A stretch of 12,921 nt of DNA from PALSA-894 sp049698215 (lineage in GTDB: Bacteria > Pseudomonadota > Alphaproteobacteria > Rhizobiales > Xanthobacteraceae). Location of the stretch: positions 1-12,921 of the forward strand of contig JBAVXH010000076.1 of the NCBI GenBank assembly GCA_049698215.1, read 5' to 3'. Positions 1-6,134 of the stretch are shown piece after piece. The notes beneath the pieces are model-generated. The model searched no databases. It saw only the letters and a list, made by a program, of their open reading frames with translations, and was not told the DNA's origin. The translations under genes were made by a program, and so were the position numbers. How positions within the stretch are numbered: position 1 is the stretch's first letter; every line of letters starts with the position of its first letter.

Positions 1-384
1 GCGGTGCTCGGCGCGCGGCTCGGTCTTGTCGGGACGCGGCGCTGCGGCCCGCACAGGCGCAGGTGCCGGCTCCGCGACCTTGATCGTCTGATCCTTGCCG
101 CCCTCCTGTTTCGCCTCTTTCTCCCAAAGGCGGGCCGGCGGAGCGATAGTGTCGTAGATCGCCACCGCCCCGGTCGGAGTGAGGGGCTTGGCTACGGGCT
201 CGCTCGCTATTTCGGCGGTATCCTGGTGGAGCGCGGCCATGCGGGGCTGCTGCAAATGGCCGGTAAAGGCGCGATTATAGGCGGAGATCAGCCCCGCGGC
301 GATCAGGGTTGCAATGACCGGGGGAACGATCTGGCGGCAGGATTTGGCCACCAAGGGCACGAGTCGCGAGGCAGCAGTAAACAT
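1..384 (-). CDS. Membrane-anchored hypothetical protein, C-terminus cut by the window edge
   Basis: An open frame starts at ATG 384 and runs off the left edge with no stop, leaving 128 residues (MFTAASRLVPLVAKSC...). A short basic N-terminus is followed by one hydrophobic stretch at about residues 19-35 (IVPPVIATLIAAGLISAY). After it comes a polar region rich in Ala, Pro, Lys and Glu (around APAPVRAAAPRPDK). This suggests a single-pass inner-membrane protein with a low-complexity periplasmic or linker region. No enzymatic motif is visible and I cannot name a function; I associate this kind of N-terminus with conserved hypothetical proteins of Bradyrhizobium relatives. A G-rich run (GGGGGTT) shortly before the ATG could serve as a weak ribosome binding site. 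The frame stays open upstream to about position 500, so a longer product is possible but less natural. Confidence 0.6.
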   Translation of the reverse strand, partial: MFTAASRLVPLVAKSCRQIVPPVIATLIAAGLISAYNRAFTGHLQQPRMAALHQDTAEIASEPVAKPLTPTGAVAIYDTIAPPARLWEKEAKQEGGKDQTIKVAEPAPAPVRAAAPRPDKTEPRAEHR

Positions 385-498
385 CAGGTAACCCCCGTGC
401 GTGGGATTGAATTTGTCGGATGTGACGGCCGCTTTGCGGCGAGACCTTGATGAAAGCCGCGCATTCGTGAGGAATTCTGCAGAACAAGTATGATTGGA

Positions 499-1683
499 TT
501 AACGTTTTCGGATCAGCACAAAGCTGCCGCCCACGAGCTTCAGGGCCATGCAGACGAGAAGCGCCGCCGCGTAGTTCCCGGTCACGTCGCGGATCAGGCC
601 GATGAGGCCGGGCCCAAGCGCACCCGCGAAAGTGCCGATGGCGGTCGATAGCCCGAGCACCATGCCGAAGGCGGAACTCGGAAATTCGCGCTGCACGATC
701 AGCGACGGCAGCGTGATGATGTTGCCGACCGAAAAGCCATAGGCCGCGCAGCAAACGAGCAGCAGCGTGGAGTCGGTCGTGCGCGTCATGACCAACAGCG
801 CGACCGCCTGGCTGAACATCGACACGGAGGAGATGAGGCGCGGATCGAGCCGGTCGACCACCGCGCCGAGCGTCAGCCGTCCGATCACCGCGAACGTCGT
901 CATCAGCGACACCGAAACGGCCGCCTGCGCGCGCCCGACGATCGGCTCCATGAAGGCGATCTGGTGCACGATGAAGGCGACCTGCGCGATCAGTGCCAGC
1001 GCGAACGGTCCCGACACGGTCCAGAACGGCACGCTGCGCAGCGCGTCGCGCCGCGTCCAGATGGAGTCGCTCGCCGCTTGCTGAGTTGGCGCCGCATGCG
1101 ACGGAATCCAGAGGAAGATCACGGGTACGAGGATCGCCACCGTCACCGCCGCGGCGATCAGCATCGCCGAGGTGAAGCCCGCGACGTGAATCAGCGCGAC
1201 GAGGGAGGGCGCAACCACGATGCCGCCGAAGCTCGCGCCGTTGAGCGCAAGTGAAATGGCAAGCCCGCGGCGGCGCGTGAACCACTGGCTGATGATGGTC
1301 GGAATGGTGACGAGTCCCAGGCCGAGCCAGCCGAACGACATCGCGAGATAAGCGGCGTAGACCTGCCAGGGTTCGCGCGCCAGCGCGAGCAACACAATTG
1401 CAAGGGTGAGTGCGCCAACCCCGAACAAGACAAAGCGCCGCACGCCAAAGCGCGCCAGCGCATTGCTGGTGAAGATCACCAGCACCGCATTGAGCAGATA
1501 GGTCGCCGTGCTGGCGCCCGCGATCAGCGACGGCGGCCAGCCATAGAGGCGTGTGAGTTCGGCGAGATAGACCGCGTGGCCGTAGAGGCCGAAACCCCAG
1601 CAGGCGAGCGCCATGAGGAAGCACGCGACGACGACGCGCCAGCCGAAATAGCGCGGCGAGGATTCGTCGGTCGTTTGATTCAT
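499..1683 (-). CDS. MFS transporter
   Basis: A 394-residue protein made almost wholly of hydrophobic helices, the right length for a 12-helix major facilitator. It starts with the FGWRVVVACFL helix and carries a motif-A-like basic loop after helix 2 (NALARFGVRRFVLFG, about residues 74-88). The equivalent loop in the second half is GAVVDRLDPR (about 273-282). The two halves are joined by a hydrophilic loop near residues 194-215. The look is that of the oxalate/formate and monocarboxylate branch, so an organic anion is the likeliest substrate; the sequence does not prove it. It ends with the basic tail LIRKR. It stands apart from the hydrolase gene upstream by 117 bp and has no clear ribosome binding site. 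A TATAAG box lies only 8 bases before the ATG, which suggests a leaderless message. Confidence 0.9.
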   Translation of the reverse strand: MNQTTDESSPRYFGWRVVVACFLMALACWGFGLYGHAVYLAELTRLYGWPPSLIAGASTATYLLNAVLVIFTSNALARFGVRRFVLFGVGALTLAIVLLALAREPWQVYAAYLAMSFGWLGLGLVTIPTIISQWFTRRRGLAISLALNGASFGGIVVAPSLVALIHVAGFTSAMLIAAAVTVAILVPVIFLWIPSHAAPTQQAASDSIWTRRDALRSVPFWTVSGPFALALIAQVAFIVHQIAFMEPIVGRAQAAVSVSLMTTFAVIGRLTLGAVVDRLDPRLISSVSMFSQAVALLVMTRTTDSTLLLVCCAAYGFSVGNIITLPSLIVQREFPSSAFGMVLGLSTAIGTFAGALGPGLIGLIRDVTGNYAAALLVCMALKLVGGSFVLIRKR

Positions 1684-1691
1684 GCTGCGAA

Positions 1692-1697
1692 CTTATA
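1692..1697 (-). promoter_or_regulatory. Candidate -10 element close to the MFS start
   Basis: TATAAG on the minus strand matches TATAAT at five of six positions and ends 8 bases before the ATG at 1683. A start site 6-8 bases downstream would place the RNA 5' end at or next to the ATG. I find no good -35 hexamer 16-18 bases upstream (TCTGCC at 17), so this is a weak call. Confidence 0.3.
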
Positions 1698-1800
1698 GGC
1701 ACACGGCGCGCGGCGGCAGAGCGATTGTTTCGACCTATGCCGAAGCGTGGCGTCGCGTAGGTAGGCAAGCGCGGGCGCTGGTTTGTGCGAACTGCACGCC

Positions 1801-2661
1801 TTAGCGGGTCAGGTGTTCCGCCAAGAAGCGTCCCACCTCTTCGATCGCCTGATGTGCGGCAGTCTCGTTGTATTCGACGTGGTGACCGAACACTTCGCGC
1901 CCCGGCTGAAGCGACACGATATCGAAGCCGTGATGTGTGCCGGGATAGATGACAAGCCGAACCGGACTGCCGGCGCCACCGCGGTTCTTTATCATCGTGG
2001 TGCAGGCACTCGCGGGCGTCCAATCGTCAAGCGCGCCGATCAGGATCAGGGTCGGCACCGTCATCGCGCCTTCGGCGGGACACGACGGATAGAACGTGAT
2101 CGCCGCTTTGAAATGGTGCTCGGCCTCGTTCTCGACGATTTCGAAATCGCGCGCGCCGACGAGCGACAGCGCCGTGATTGCGCCCTGCGAGAAGCCGAGC
2201 AGCGCGATGCGCTTCGCATCAACGAAGGGCTGGGCCGAGAGATAGGCAAGCGCGCCATAGGCGTCGGCGATGCGCCCGGCGATCCCGGTACCGATGCCGG
2301 TGCACGCCTGTTCGATGCCGCGAGTAGTGAAACTGTCGACCACCAGAACCGCGTAGCCCCAGCCGGCAAGCCTCTCGGACCAGAAGCCCTGGTCGTTACC
2401 AGCCTTGATGGCCTTCGGCAGGCCGGCGCAGCCGTGCAGATGCACGACCGCCGGGAAGGGGCCGGGACCGTCAGGCTTGGTGAGATAGCCGGAGATGATC
2501 TCGGCGGGCGGACGCGGGACGGATTCGCCGCGCTCGCGCGCGAGGCGCTGCTGCAACGGGCCGACTTGATAGCGCGCACTCTCGAATTGCACGCGTTCGG
2601 CGGCACTGGCGGGATGAAGCGCGATCCCGATCAAGGAAAGTGCGACTAGGATCCTGAGCAA
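1801..2661 (-). CDS. Exported dienelactone hydrolase family protein
   Basis: Alpha/beta hydrolase of 286 residues when read from TTG 2661. That start is preferred because GGGGAG lies 5 bases before it, because it gives a clean signal peptide (MLRILVALSLIGIALHPASA, cut before AER), and because it falls just after the stop of mmcB. The frame is open upstream to 2754, but that would overlap mmcB. Visible fold landmarks are the oxyanion segment HLHGCAG (74-80), the nucleophile elbow GFSQGA with Ser158, the acid region GALDDW (Asp212/213) and the histidine region THHGFD (His243/244). Classical dienelactone hydrolases use Cys as nucleophile; this one has Ser, so the substrate is probably another ester or lactone in the periplasm. 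It is the last gene of a likely mmcB-hydrolase transcript with a 22-bp gap. Substrate unknown. Confidence 0.85.
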   Translation of the reverse strand: MLRILVALSLIGIALHPASAAERVQFESARYQVGPLQQRLARERGESVPRPPAEIISGYLTKPDGPGPFPAVVHLHGCAGLPKAIKAGNDQGFWSERLAGWGYAVLVVDSFTTRGIEQACTGIGTGIAGRIADAYGALAYLSAQPFVDAKRIALLGFSQGAITALSLVGARDFEIVENEAEHHFKAAITFYPSCPAEGAMTVPTLILIGALDDWTPASACTTMIKNRGGAGSPVRLVIYPGTHHGFDIVSLQPGREVFGHHVEYNETAAHQAIEEVGRFLAEHLTR

Positions 2662-2666
2662 AACGT

Positions 2667-2672
2667 CTCCCC
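2667..2672 (-). promoter_or_regulatory. Ribosome binding site fixing the TTG start of the exported hydrolase
   Basis: GGGGAG on the minus strand, 5 bases upstream of TTG 2661. It lies in the 22-bp gap after the mmcB stop, and no in-frame ATG or GTG is better placed ahead of the signal peptide. Confidence 0.6.
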
Positions 2673-2683
2673 AGGAAAGCGTT

Positions 2684-3166
2684 TCAGAACTCCGTGGCGA
2701 ATGGCCCTTGCGGATCGGCGAGCGCCTGCAGCCGCAGCGCCGCGCAGCGCGCAAATCCGAGCATCATGCTCTTGCGGGTCGATGCGTGCAGGCGATGCTC
2801 CGGCGCGTCACACACGACATGCGCGCCGAACGCGTCCGCCACGATCAGGCCGGTGTCTTTCGGAAAAATCTCGCAGGGGACTTCGACGGTGGTGGCGAAA
2901 AACAGCCGGTCGCAATGCAGGCGATAGTCCATCCACTTCTGGTCGGCGCGAAAGTCCTCGAGCGAGGACTTGATCTCGACGATCCAGATATCGCCCGCGC
3001 TGTTCAAGGCGACCAGATCGGCGCGCCGTCCGGACGGCAGCGGGAGCTCGCTTACCGCCGAAAAGCCGAGCTGATGCAACAGCCGCGTCGTGCCCCGCGC
3101 GACCGCGAGCGCCGTCCGCGACTGTCGGCCGTCGATCGGAATCGAGACAAGAGTGGTTGCGGGCAT
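2684..3166 (-). CDS. mmcB: MmcB-family DNA repair protein
   Basis: A 160-residue protein from ATG 3166 (MPATTLVSIP...). It matches my knowledge of the alphaproteobacterial MmcB family, small nuclease-like proteins named for mitomycin C response in Caulobacter. A PD-(D/E)xK-type core is visible: Glu40 in SELPLPSGRRAD, Asp50, then the strand IWIVEIKSS with Glu64 and Lys66. Conserved blocks follow: DFRADQKW, YRLHCDRLFFA, DTGLIVADAFGA and EHRLHASTRKSMML. The frame is open a further 10 codons to a TTG at 3196. Neither start has a clear ribosome binding site; ATG is chosen by family length. It lies 42 bp downstream of the toxin gene on the same strand, so it may share its transcript. A near match to an SOS box (GTTC-N11-GTTC) lies upstream but has the wrong spacing. 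Confidence 0.85.
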   Translation of the reverse strand: MPATTLVSIPIDGRQSRTALAVARGTTRLLHQLGFSAVSELPLPSGRRADLVALNSAGDIWIVEIKSSLEDFRADQKWMDYRLHCDRLFFATTVEVPCEIFPKDTGLIVADAFGAHVVCDAPEHRLHASTRKSMMLGFARCAALRLQALADPQGPFATEF

Positions 3167-3208
3167 CGTGGGACGATGGGCGTCTCGTGCGAACAAATCA
3201 AGTACGAA

Positions 3209-3628
3209 CTAGGTGGACCAAGGGTCGATCACCCGCACGCCGAGATCGGCGAAATGGCGCACGTTTCCGGTGGCGAATTCGGCACGGCGCGAAGTAACGA
3301 TACCGGCGATCATCGTGTCACGGACTTCGACTGGGCGGCCGGCGGTACGGCGCTTCGCTTCCAAGGCCGCCGCGTTGTAGGCGGCAGGTCGGTCGAACGC
3401 CAGTACGCGCTCCCGCAAATCCTCAAAGATGACGCGCTCGAACTGGCCTTCGAGGTCGCGTCTCCGCCGGCCCGGTGCCATGCGTTCGATACCGACCCGC
3501 AATTCGTAAACCGAGACCGCCGTTGTCCAGACGGACTCCGGGGCGTGACCGTCAAGCCAGCGCGCAACCGATGGATCGGGCGTGAGCTTCATCAATTCGG
3601 ACAGGACATTGGTGTCGAGGATGATCAC
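3209..3628 (-). CDS. vapC: FitB/VapC-type PIN-domain toxin
   Basis: A 139-residue PIN-domain ribonuclease, the toxin of a type II pair. It begins at GTG 3628, whose last two bases are shared with the antitoxin stop (GTGA overlap), the usual coupled arrangement. The frame is open 22 codons further upstream, inside the antitoxin gene. PIN acidic residues are in place: Asp5 (ILDTNVLSE), Glu42 (SVYELRVG), Asp104 (VEVRDTMIAG), and the fourth position in FATGNVRHF, where Asn122 stands. Length and spacing match what I recall for gonococcal FitB, whose site is D5/E42/D104/D122. The end VIDPWST is typical of the group. It probably cleaves RNA with Mg2+ or Mn2+ when free of its antitoxin. No ribosome binding site precedes the GTG (the upstream bases are nearly all A), so translation should depend on coupling or reinitiation. 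Confidence 0.9.
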   Translation of the reverse strand: MIILDTNVLSELMKLTPDPSVARWLDGHAPESVWTTAVSVYELRVGIERMAPGRRRRDLEGQFERVIFEDLRERVLAFDRPAAYNAAALEAKRRTAGRPVEVRDTMIAGIVTSRRAEFATGNVRHFADLGVRVIDPWST

Positions 3629-3921
3629 TTTTTCTTTTTTCGAGATCGCTTGCCGCCGAATTCGGGTCCGCTGAAATCGACCGGCCGAGCCCACACCTCT
3701 CCGCGCAGTTCCTGGATTTCCTCCCCCTCCTTCAAGCCGATCCCTTTGAAACGGTTTGCGATGCGGGTGCCGAGACCCTCGGCCGGCTGGTCTTCGCGGT
3801 GTATGGCATCGCGCAGGATGTCCCGCACTTCTGCCTCCATGCTGCGGCCGTGCTTCTTAGCGCGGCTTTGCAATCGCGCCTTCACGTCGTCCTCGAGGTT
3901 GCGGATTACAAGTTGGGCCAT
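3625..3921 (-). CDS. vapB: FitA/VapB-type ribbon-helix-helix antitoxin
   Basis: Antitoxin of 98 residues from ATG 3921, chosen because AGGG lies 8 bases upstream and because MAQLVIRNLEDD is the usual start of FitA-like ribbon-helix-helix proteins. Residues 1-40 form the DNA-binding part: a beta strand (QLVIRNL), then helices around VKARLQSRAKKHGRS and MEAEVRDILRDAI. Residues 48-82 (GLGTRIANRFKGIGL to ARPVDF) are the expected toxin-wrapping segment. The protein ends in an unusual basic tail, FGGKRSRKKKK, about 20 residues longer than gonococcal FitA as I recall it. It should bind the 34-bp palindrome in its own promoter and repress the operon, more tightly in complex with the toxin. An in-frame TTG at 3972 overlaps the mtnA stop, but using it would put the palindrome inside the gene. 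Confidence 0.9.
   Translation of the reverse strand: MAQLVIRNLEDDVKARLQSRAKKHGRSMEAEVRDILRDAIHREDQPAEGLGTRIANRFKGIGLKEGEEIQELRGEVWARPVDFSGPEFGGKRSRKKKK
3634..3640 (-). other. In-phase A AAA AAG slippery heptamer at the antitoxin 3' end
   Basis: The last antitoxin codons are CGA AAA AAG AAA AAG TGA. Read as X XXY YYZ, the heptamer A AAA AAG is in the correct zero-frame phase, the same heptamer used by E. coli dnaX. A -1 shift there continues as GAA AAA GTG ATC, which is the toxin frame. Whether it is used is unknown: I see no strong Shine-Dalgarno-like stimulator upstream and did not establish a downstream stem. Confidence 0.4.
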
Positions 3922-3927
3922 CGCATT

Positions 3928-3961
3928 CACCCTGAATGATATCATGATATCATTCAGGGTG
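3928..3961. promoter_or_regulatory. 34-bp perfect palindrome, probable toxin-antitoxin operator
   Basis: Every base from 3928 to 3961 pairs with its mirror position. The left arm reads CACCCTGAATGATATCA and the right arm is its exact reverse complement. The centre holds two tandem copies of TGATATCA, itself an 8-bp palindrome. It fills almost the whole gap between mtnA and the antitoxin gene and covers the -10 element. FitA of Neisseria gonorrhoeae is known to bind inverted repeats with similar half sites (TGCTATCA, from memory), so autoregulation is the natural reading. Confidence 0.8.
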
Positions 3962-3972
3962 CCGGCCTTCAA
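3944..3972 (-). promoter_or_regulatory. Promoter of the toxin-antitoxin operon
   Basis: Minus strand: TTGAAG (3972-3967), 17-bp spacer, TATCAT (3949-3944), with TG one base upstream of the -10 (extended -10). The -35 overlaps the stop codon of mtnA and the -10 sits at the exact centre of the palindrome. Transcription would start near 3937, giving a leader of about 16 bases with AGGG as ribosome binding site. Confidence 0.6.
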
Positions 3973-5099
3973 GCCGCGCTATTGCGCGGATCGCGCCGCC
4001 TCTTCGCAGCTTCGACCCGCTCCGGAAAGGCCTGCGCCAACGCAGCGCGGGCGGCCCCGATCACGCCGCGCTCGGTGATCAGCCCGGTGACGAGCCGCGC
4101 CGGGGTCACGTCGAAGGCGTAGTTCGCAACGTCCGATCCGTCCGGTACGATGCGCACGCTTTCGATCCGGCCGTCGGCGGTGCGGCCGGTCATCGTGGCC
4201 ACTTCCTCAGGCCCGCGCTGCTCGATCGGAATCTCCTTCACGCCGTCGACGACGGAGAAATCGATCGTCGGCGAAGGAAGTGCGACATAAAATGGCACGC
4301 CGTTGTCCTTCGCGGCGAGCGCCTTGAGATAGGTGCCGATCTTGTTCGCGACGTCGCCTTGCGCGGTGACGCGGTCGGTGCCGGTGATCACGATGTCGAC
4401 GTCACCGTGCTGCATCAAGTGTCCGCCGGTATTGTCGGCGATCACGGTGTGCGGCACGCCGTGCTGGCCGAGCTCCCAGGCGGTGAGCGAGGCGCCCTGG
4501 TTGCGCGGGCGTGTTTCGTCGACCCACACATGGAGGCGAATGCCCTTGTCGTGCGCCTGGTAGATCGGCGAGGTCGCCGTCCCCCAGTCGACCGTGGCGA
4601 GCCAGCCGGCGTTGCAGTGCGTGAGCACGTTGACCGCCTTGCCGTCCCTCCGCGCCGCGATCTCCTCGATCAGCTTGAGGCCGTGCCGTCCGATCGCGGC
4701 GTTGATCTCCACATCCTCGTCCGCGATCTCCTGCGCACGCTTGTATGCAGCCGCCACGCGTTCCTCACGCGGGCGATTGCGCAGCGCCGCGATCATCTCG
4801 TCGAGCGCCCATTTCAGATTGATCGCTGTCGGCCGCGTTGCGATGAGCAGCGCATAGGCGCGCTCCAGCGCGGCATCGGATGAATCCGCGCGCGCGGCAA
4901 GCGCCATGCCGTAGGCCGCGGTCGCGCCGATCAGCGGCGCGCCGCGCACCTGCATCGATTTGATCGCATGCGCCGCGTCCTCGACCGTCGCGAGGCGGAT
5001 CGTCGCGTAGCGATGCGGCAGCAGCGTCTGGTCGATCGTGCCGATGCTGTGATCGGCCTCGACCCAGATGGTGCGCGTATGCGTTCCGTTGACCTTCAT
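3969..5099 (-). CDS. mtnA: S-methyl-5-thioribose-1-phosphate isomerase
   Basis: A 376-residue cytosolic enzyme that converts 5-methylthioribose 1-phosphate to 5-methylthioribulose 1-phosphate in the recycling of methylthioadenosine. Family signatures are clear: VRGAPLIGATAAYG (51-64), the NLKW block (94-97), THCNAGWLAT with catalytic Cys162, VDETRPRNQGA (193-203), ITGTDRV with catalytic Asp242, and ANKIGTYLKA (251-260). Its relatives include the eIF2B-alpha regulatory subunits, but the Cys/Asp pair points to the isomerase. No other salvage gene (mtnP, mtnK, or a dehydratase or aldolase) lies in the window, so the pathway must be completed elsewhere. ATG 5099 lacks a good ribosome binding site. 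The stop overlaps the -35 of the toxin-antitoxin promoter. Confidence 0.95.
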   Translation of the reverse strand: MKVNGTHTRTIWVEADHSIGTIDQTLLPHRYATIRLATVEDAAHAIKSMQVRGAPLIGATAAYGMALAARADSSDAALERAYALLIATRPTAINLKWALDEMIAALRNRPREERVAAAYKRAQEIADEDVEINAAIGRHGLKLIEEIAARRDGKAVNVLTHCNAGWLATVDWGTATSPIYQAHDKGIRLHVWVDETRPRNQGASLTAWELGQHGVPHTVIADNTGGHLMQHGDVDIVITGTDRVTAQGDVANKIGTYLKALAAKDNGVPFYVALPSPTIDFSVVDGVKEIPIEQRGPEEVATMTGRTADGRIESVRIVPDGSDVANYAFDVTPARLVTGLITERGVIGAARAALAQAFPERVEAAKRRRDPRNSAA

Positions 5100-5210
5100 G
5101 TCATTGATTCATTAGCCCGCTTTGCCGTTGAGGACAAAGCCGCGGACGAGCGCCTTCTTGGCTTGCGGCGCTTCCGGCGATCATCCAAGGTGTCGGCCGA
5201 GCCGGGGATC

Positions 5211-5216
5211 GGGAGG
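5211..5216 (+). promoter_or_regulatory. Ribosome binding site fixing the alpha/beta hydrolase start
   Basis: GGGAGG, 4 bases before ATG 5221. The frame is open back to a TTG at 5122, but that stretch (LRTKPRTSAFLACGASGD) looks non-coding and has no ribosome binding site. Confidence 0.55.
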
Positions 5217-5220
5217 CCGA

Positions 5221-6072
5221 ATGATCGACTACGAGGTCGAGTACAACAACCGCGCGCGCGTACCGGAGCATGCCGAGATTTTCGCGCGCTGGAACACGGA
5301 CGCGGCGGCCTATCGCGAGCGGATGAAGACGGAAGAGAACGCCGAGCTTGGCCTTGCTTACGGCACCAGCCCGCGCCAGACCGTAGACCTGTTTTTCCCC
5401 GAAGCGACCGGCCATACGCCGCTCGCGCTGTTCATCCATGGCGGCTACTGGCGTTCGCTCCAGGCCTCGACCTTCAGCCACATGGCGGCCGGGCTCAATG
5501 ACAAGGGCGTCGCGGTCGCGGTCGCGGGTTACGATCTCTGTCCCCAGGTGACCGTCGGCCAGATCATCAACCAGATCCGCACCGCCTGCCTGTTCCTGTG
5601 GCGCCGCTTCGGACAGCGCCTGATGGTGTATGGCCATTCGGCCGGCGGGCATCTTGCAGGGTGCATGCTGGCGACCGACTGGAAGAAATTCGATCCCAAG
5701 GCGCCCGCCGATCTGGTGCCGGCCGCCTATTCGATCTCCGGCCTGTTCGATCTCTCTCCGCTCGTCCACACCGCGATGAATGCCGATCTCCGTCTGGACG
5801 AAATCGAGGTCAGCCGGGTTTCGCCGCTCAACTGGCCGGTCTCGAACCCGCGCGTGTTCGACGCGGTGGTCGGCGGCGCGGAGTCCCCCGAATTCCTGCG
5901 CCAGAGCCGCACGGTCGTCGACACCTGGCGCGCGAAGGGCGTCGATGCGCACTACGCGGAAGTGCCGGGCGCGAACCATTTCACCGTGGTCGATCCCCTG
6001 AGCGATCCGGCCAGCGCCATGACGGCGCGCTGCGCCGCGCTCGCCGCCAGATGCGCCAAGGTGGATAAGTAG
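5221..6072 (+). CDS. Alpha/beta hydrolase, kynurenine-formamidase-like
   Basis: A 283-residue cytosolic hydrolase with no signal peptide. It has the HGGYW oxyanion motif (73-77) typical of hormone-sensitive-lipase-type enzymes and of eukaryotic-type kynurenine formamidases. The nucleophile elbow GHSAGGH contains Ser140. The segment GGAESPEFLRQS (218-229) lies where I expect the catalytic acid; Glu221 stands there, 32 residues before the histidine (GANHF, His253). The N-terminal block DYEVEYNNRARVPEH also fits this subfamily. The likely reaction is hydrolysis of an N-formyl or ester bond, possibly N-formylkynurenine, but no kynureninase or tryptophan dioxygenase is nearby, so the substrate is open. 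It is divergent from mtnA across a 121-bp gap in which I see no convincing promoter. pyrE follows 62 bp later on the same strand. Confidence 0.85.
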   Translation: MIDYEVEYNNRARVPEHAEIFARWNTDAAAYRERMKTEENAELGLAYGTSPRQTVDLFFPEATGHTPLALFIHGGYWRSLQASTFSHMAAGLNDKGVAVAVAGYDLCPQVTVGQIINQIRTACLFLWRRFGQRLMVYGHSAGGHLAGCMLATDWKKFDPKAPADLVPAAYSISGLFDLSPLVHTAMNADLRLDEIEVSRVSPLNWPVSNPRVFDAVVGGAESPEFLRQSRTVVDTWRAKGVDAHYAEVPGANHFTVVDPLSDPASAMTARCAALAARCAKVDK

Positions 6073-6082
6073 CGTGGCCGAT

Positions 6083-6111
6083 TTGTTCCGCGCGCTACGG
6101 CACGCTATACG
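6083..6111 (+). promoter_or_regulatory. Candidate pyrE promoter
   Basis: TTGTTC (6083-6088), 17-bp spacer, TATACG (6106-6111). It lies wholly in the 62-bp gap after the hydrolase stop and would start RNA near 6118, giving a leader of about 17 bases that holds the GGAGG ribosome binding site at 6122-6126. This suggests pyrE can be transcribed apart from the hydrolase. Confidence 0.45.
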
Positions 6112-6134
6112 CTGCGAAAATCGGAGGCCTTTCG

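Noticed and set aside
428..440. GCCGC-TTT-GCGGC hairpin downstream of the MFS stop as a terminator
   Set aside because: The stem is only 5 bp and no T-run follows in the direction of transcription.
275..2023. A 582-codon open frame on the minus strand covering the MFS gene
   Set aside because: It lies out of frame with the MFS protein, reads as Arg-rich low-complexity sequence typical of GC-rich shadow frames, and would also run across two neighbouring genes.
3969..3972. TTG start for the antitoxin overlapping the mtnA stop (TTGA)
   Set aside because: It would place the operator and promoter inside the gene and add a non-family N-terminus; ATG 3921 has a ribosome binding site and the family start.
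2708..4078. A 456-codon plus-strand open frame opposite mmcB, the toxin pair and the mtnA end
   Set aside because: It is antisense to four well-supported genes and its translation is Arg/Gly-rich without motifs; the palindrome also lies inside it.
5109..5137. TTGTCC-N17-TAATGA as an mtnA promoter
   Set aside because: Spacing is ideal, but the -10 matches the consensus at only two positions and the -35 is average; not enough to list.
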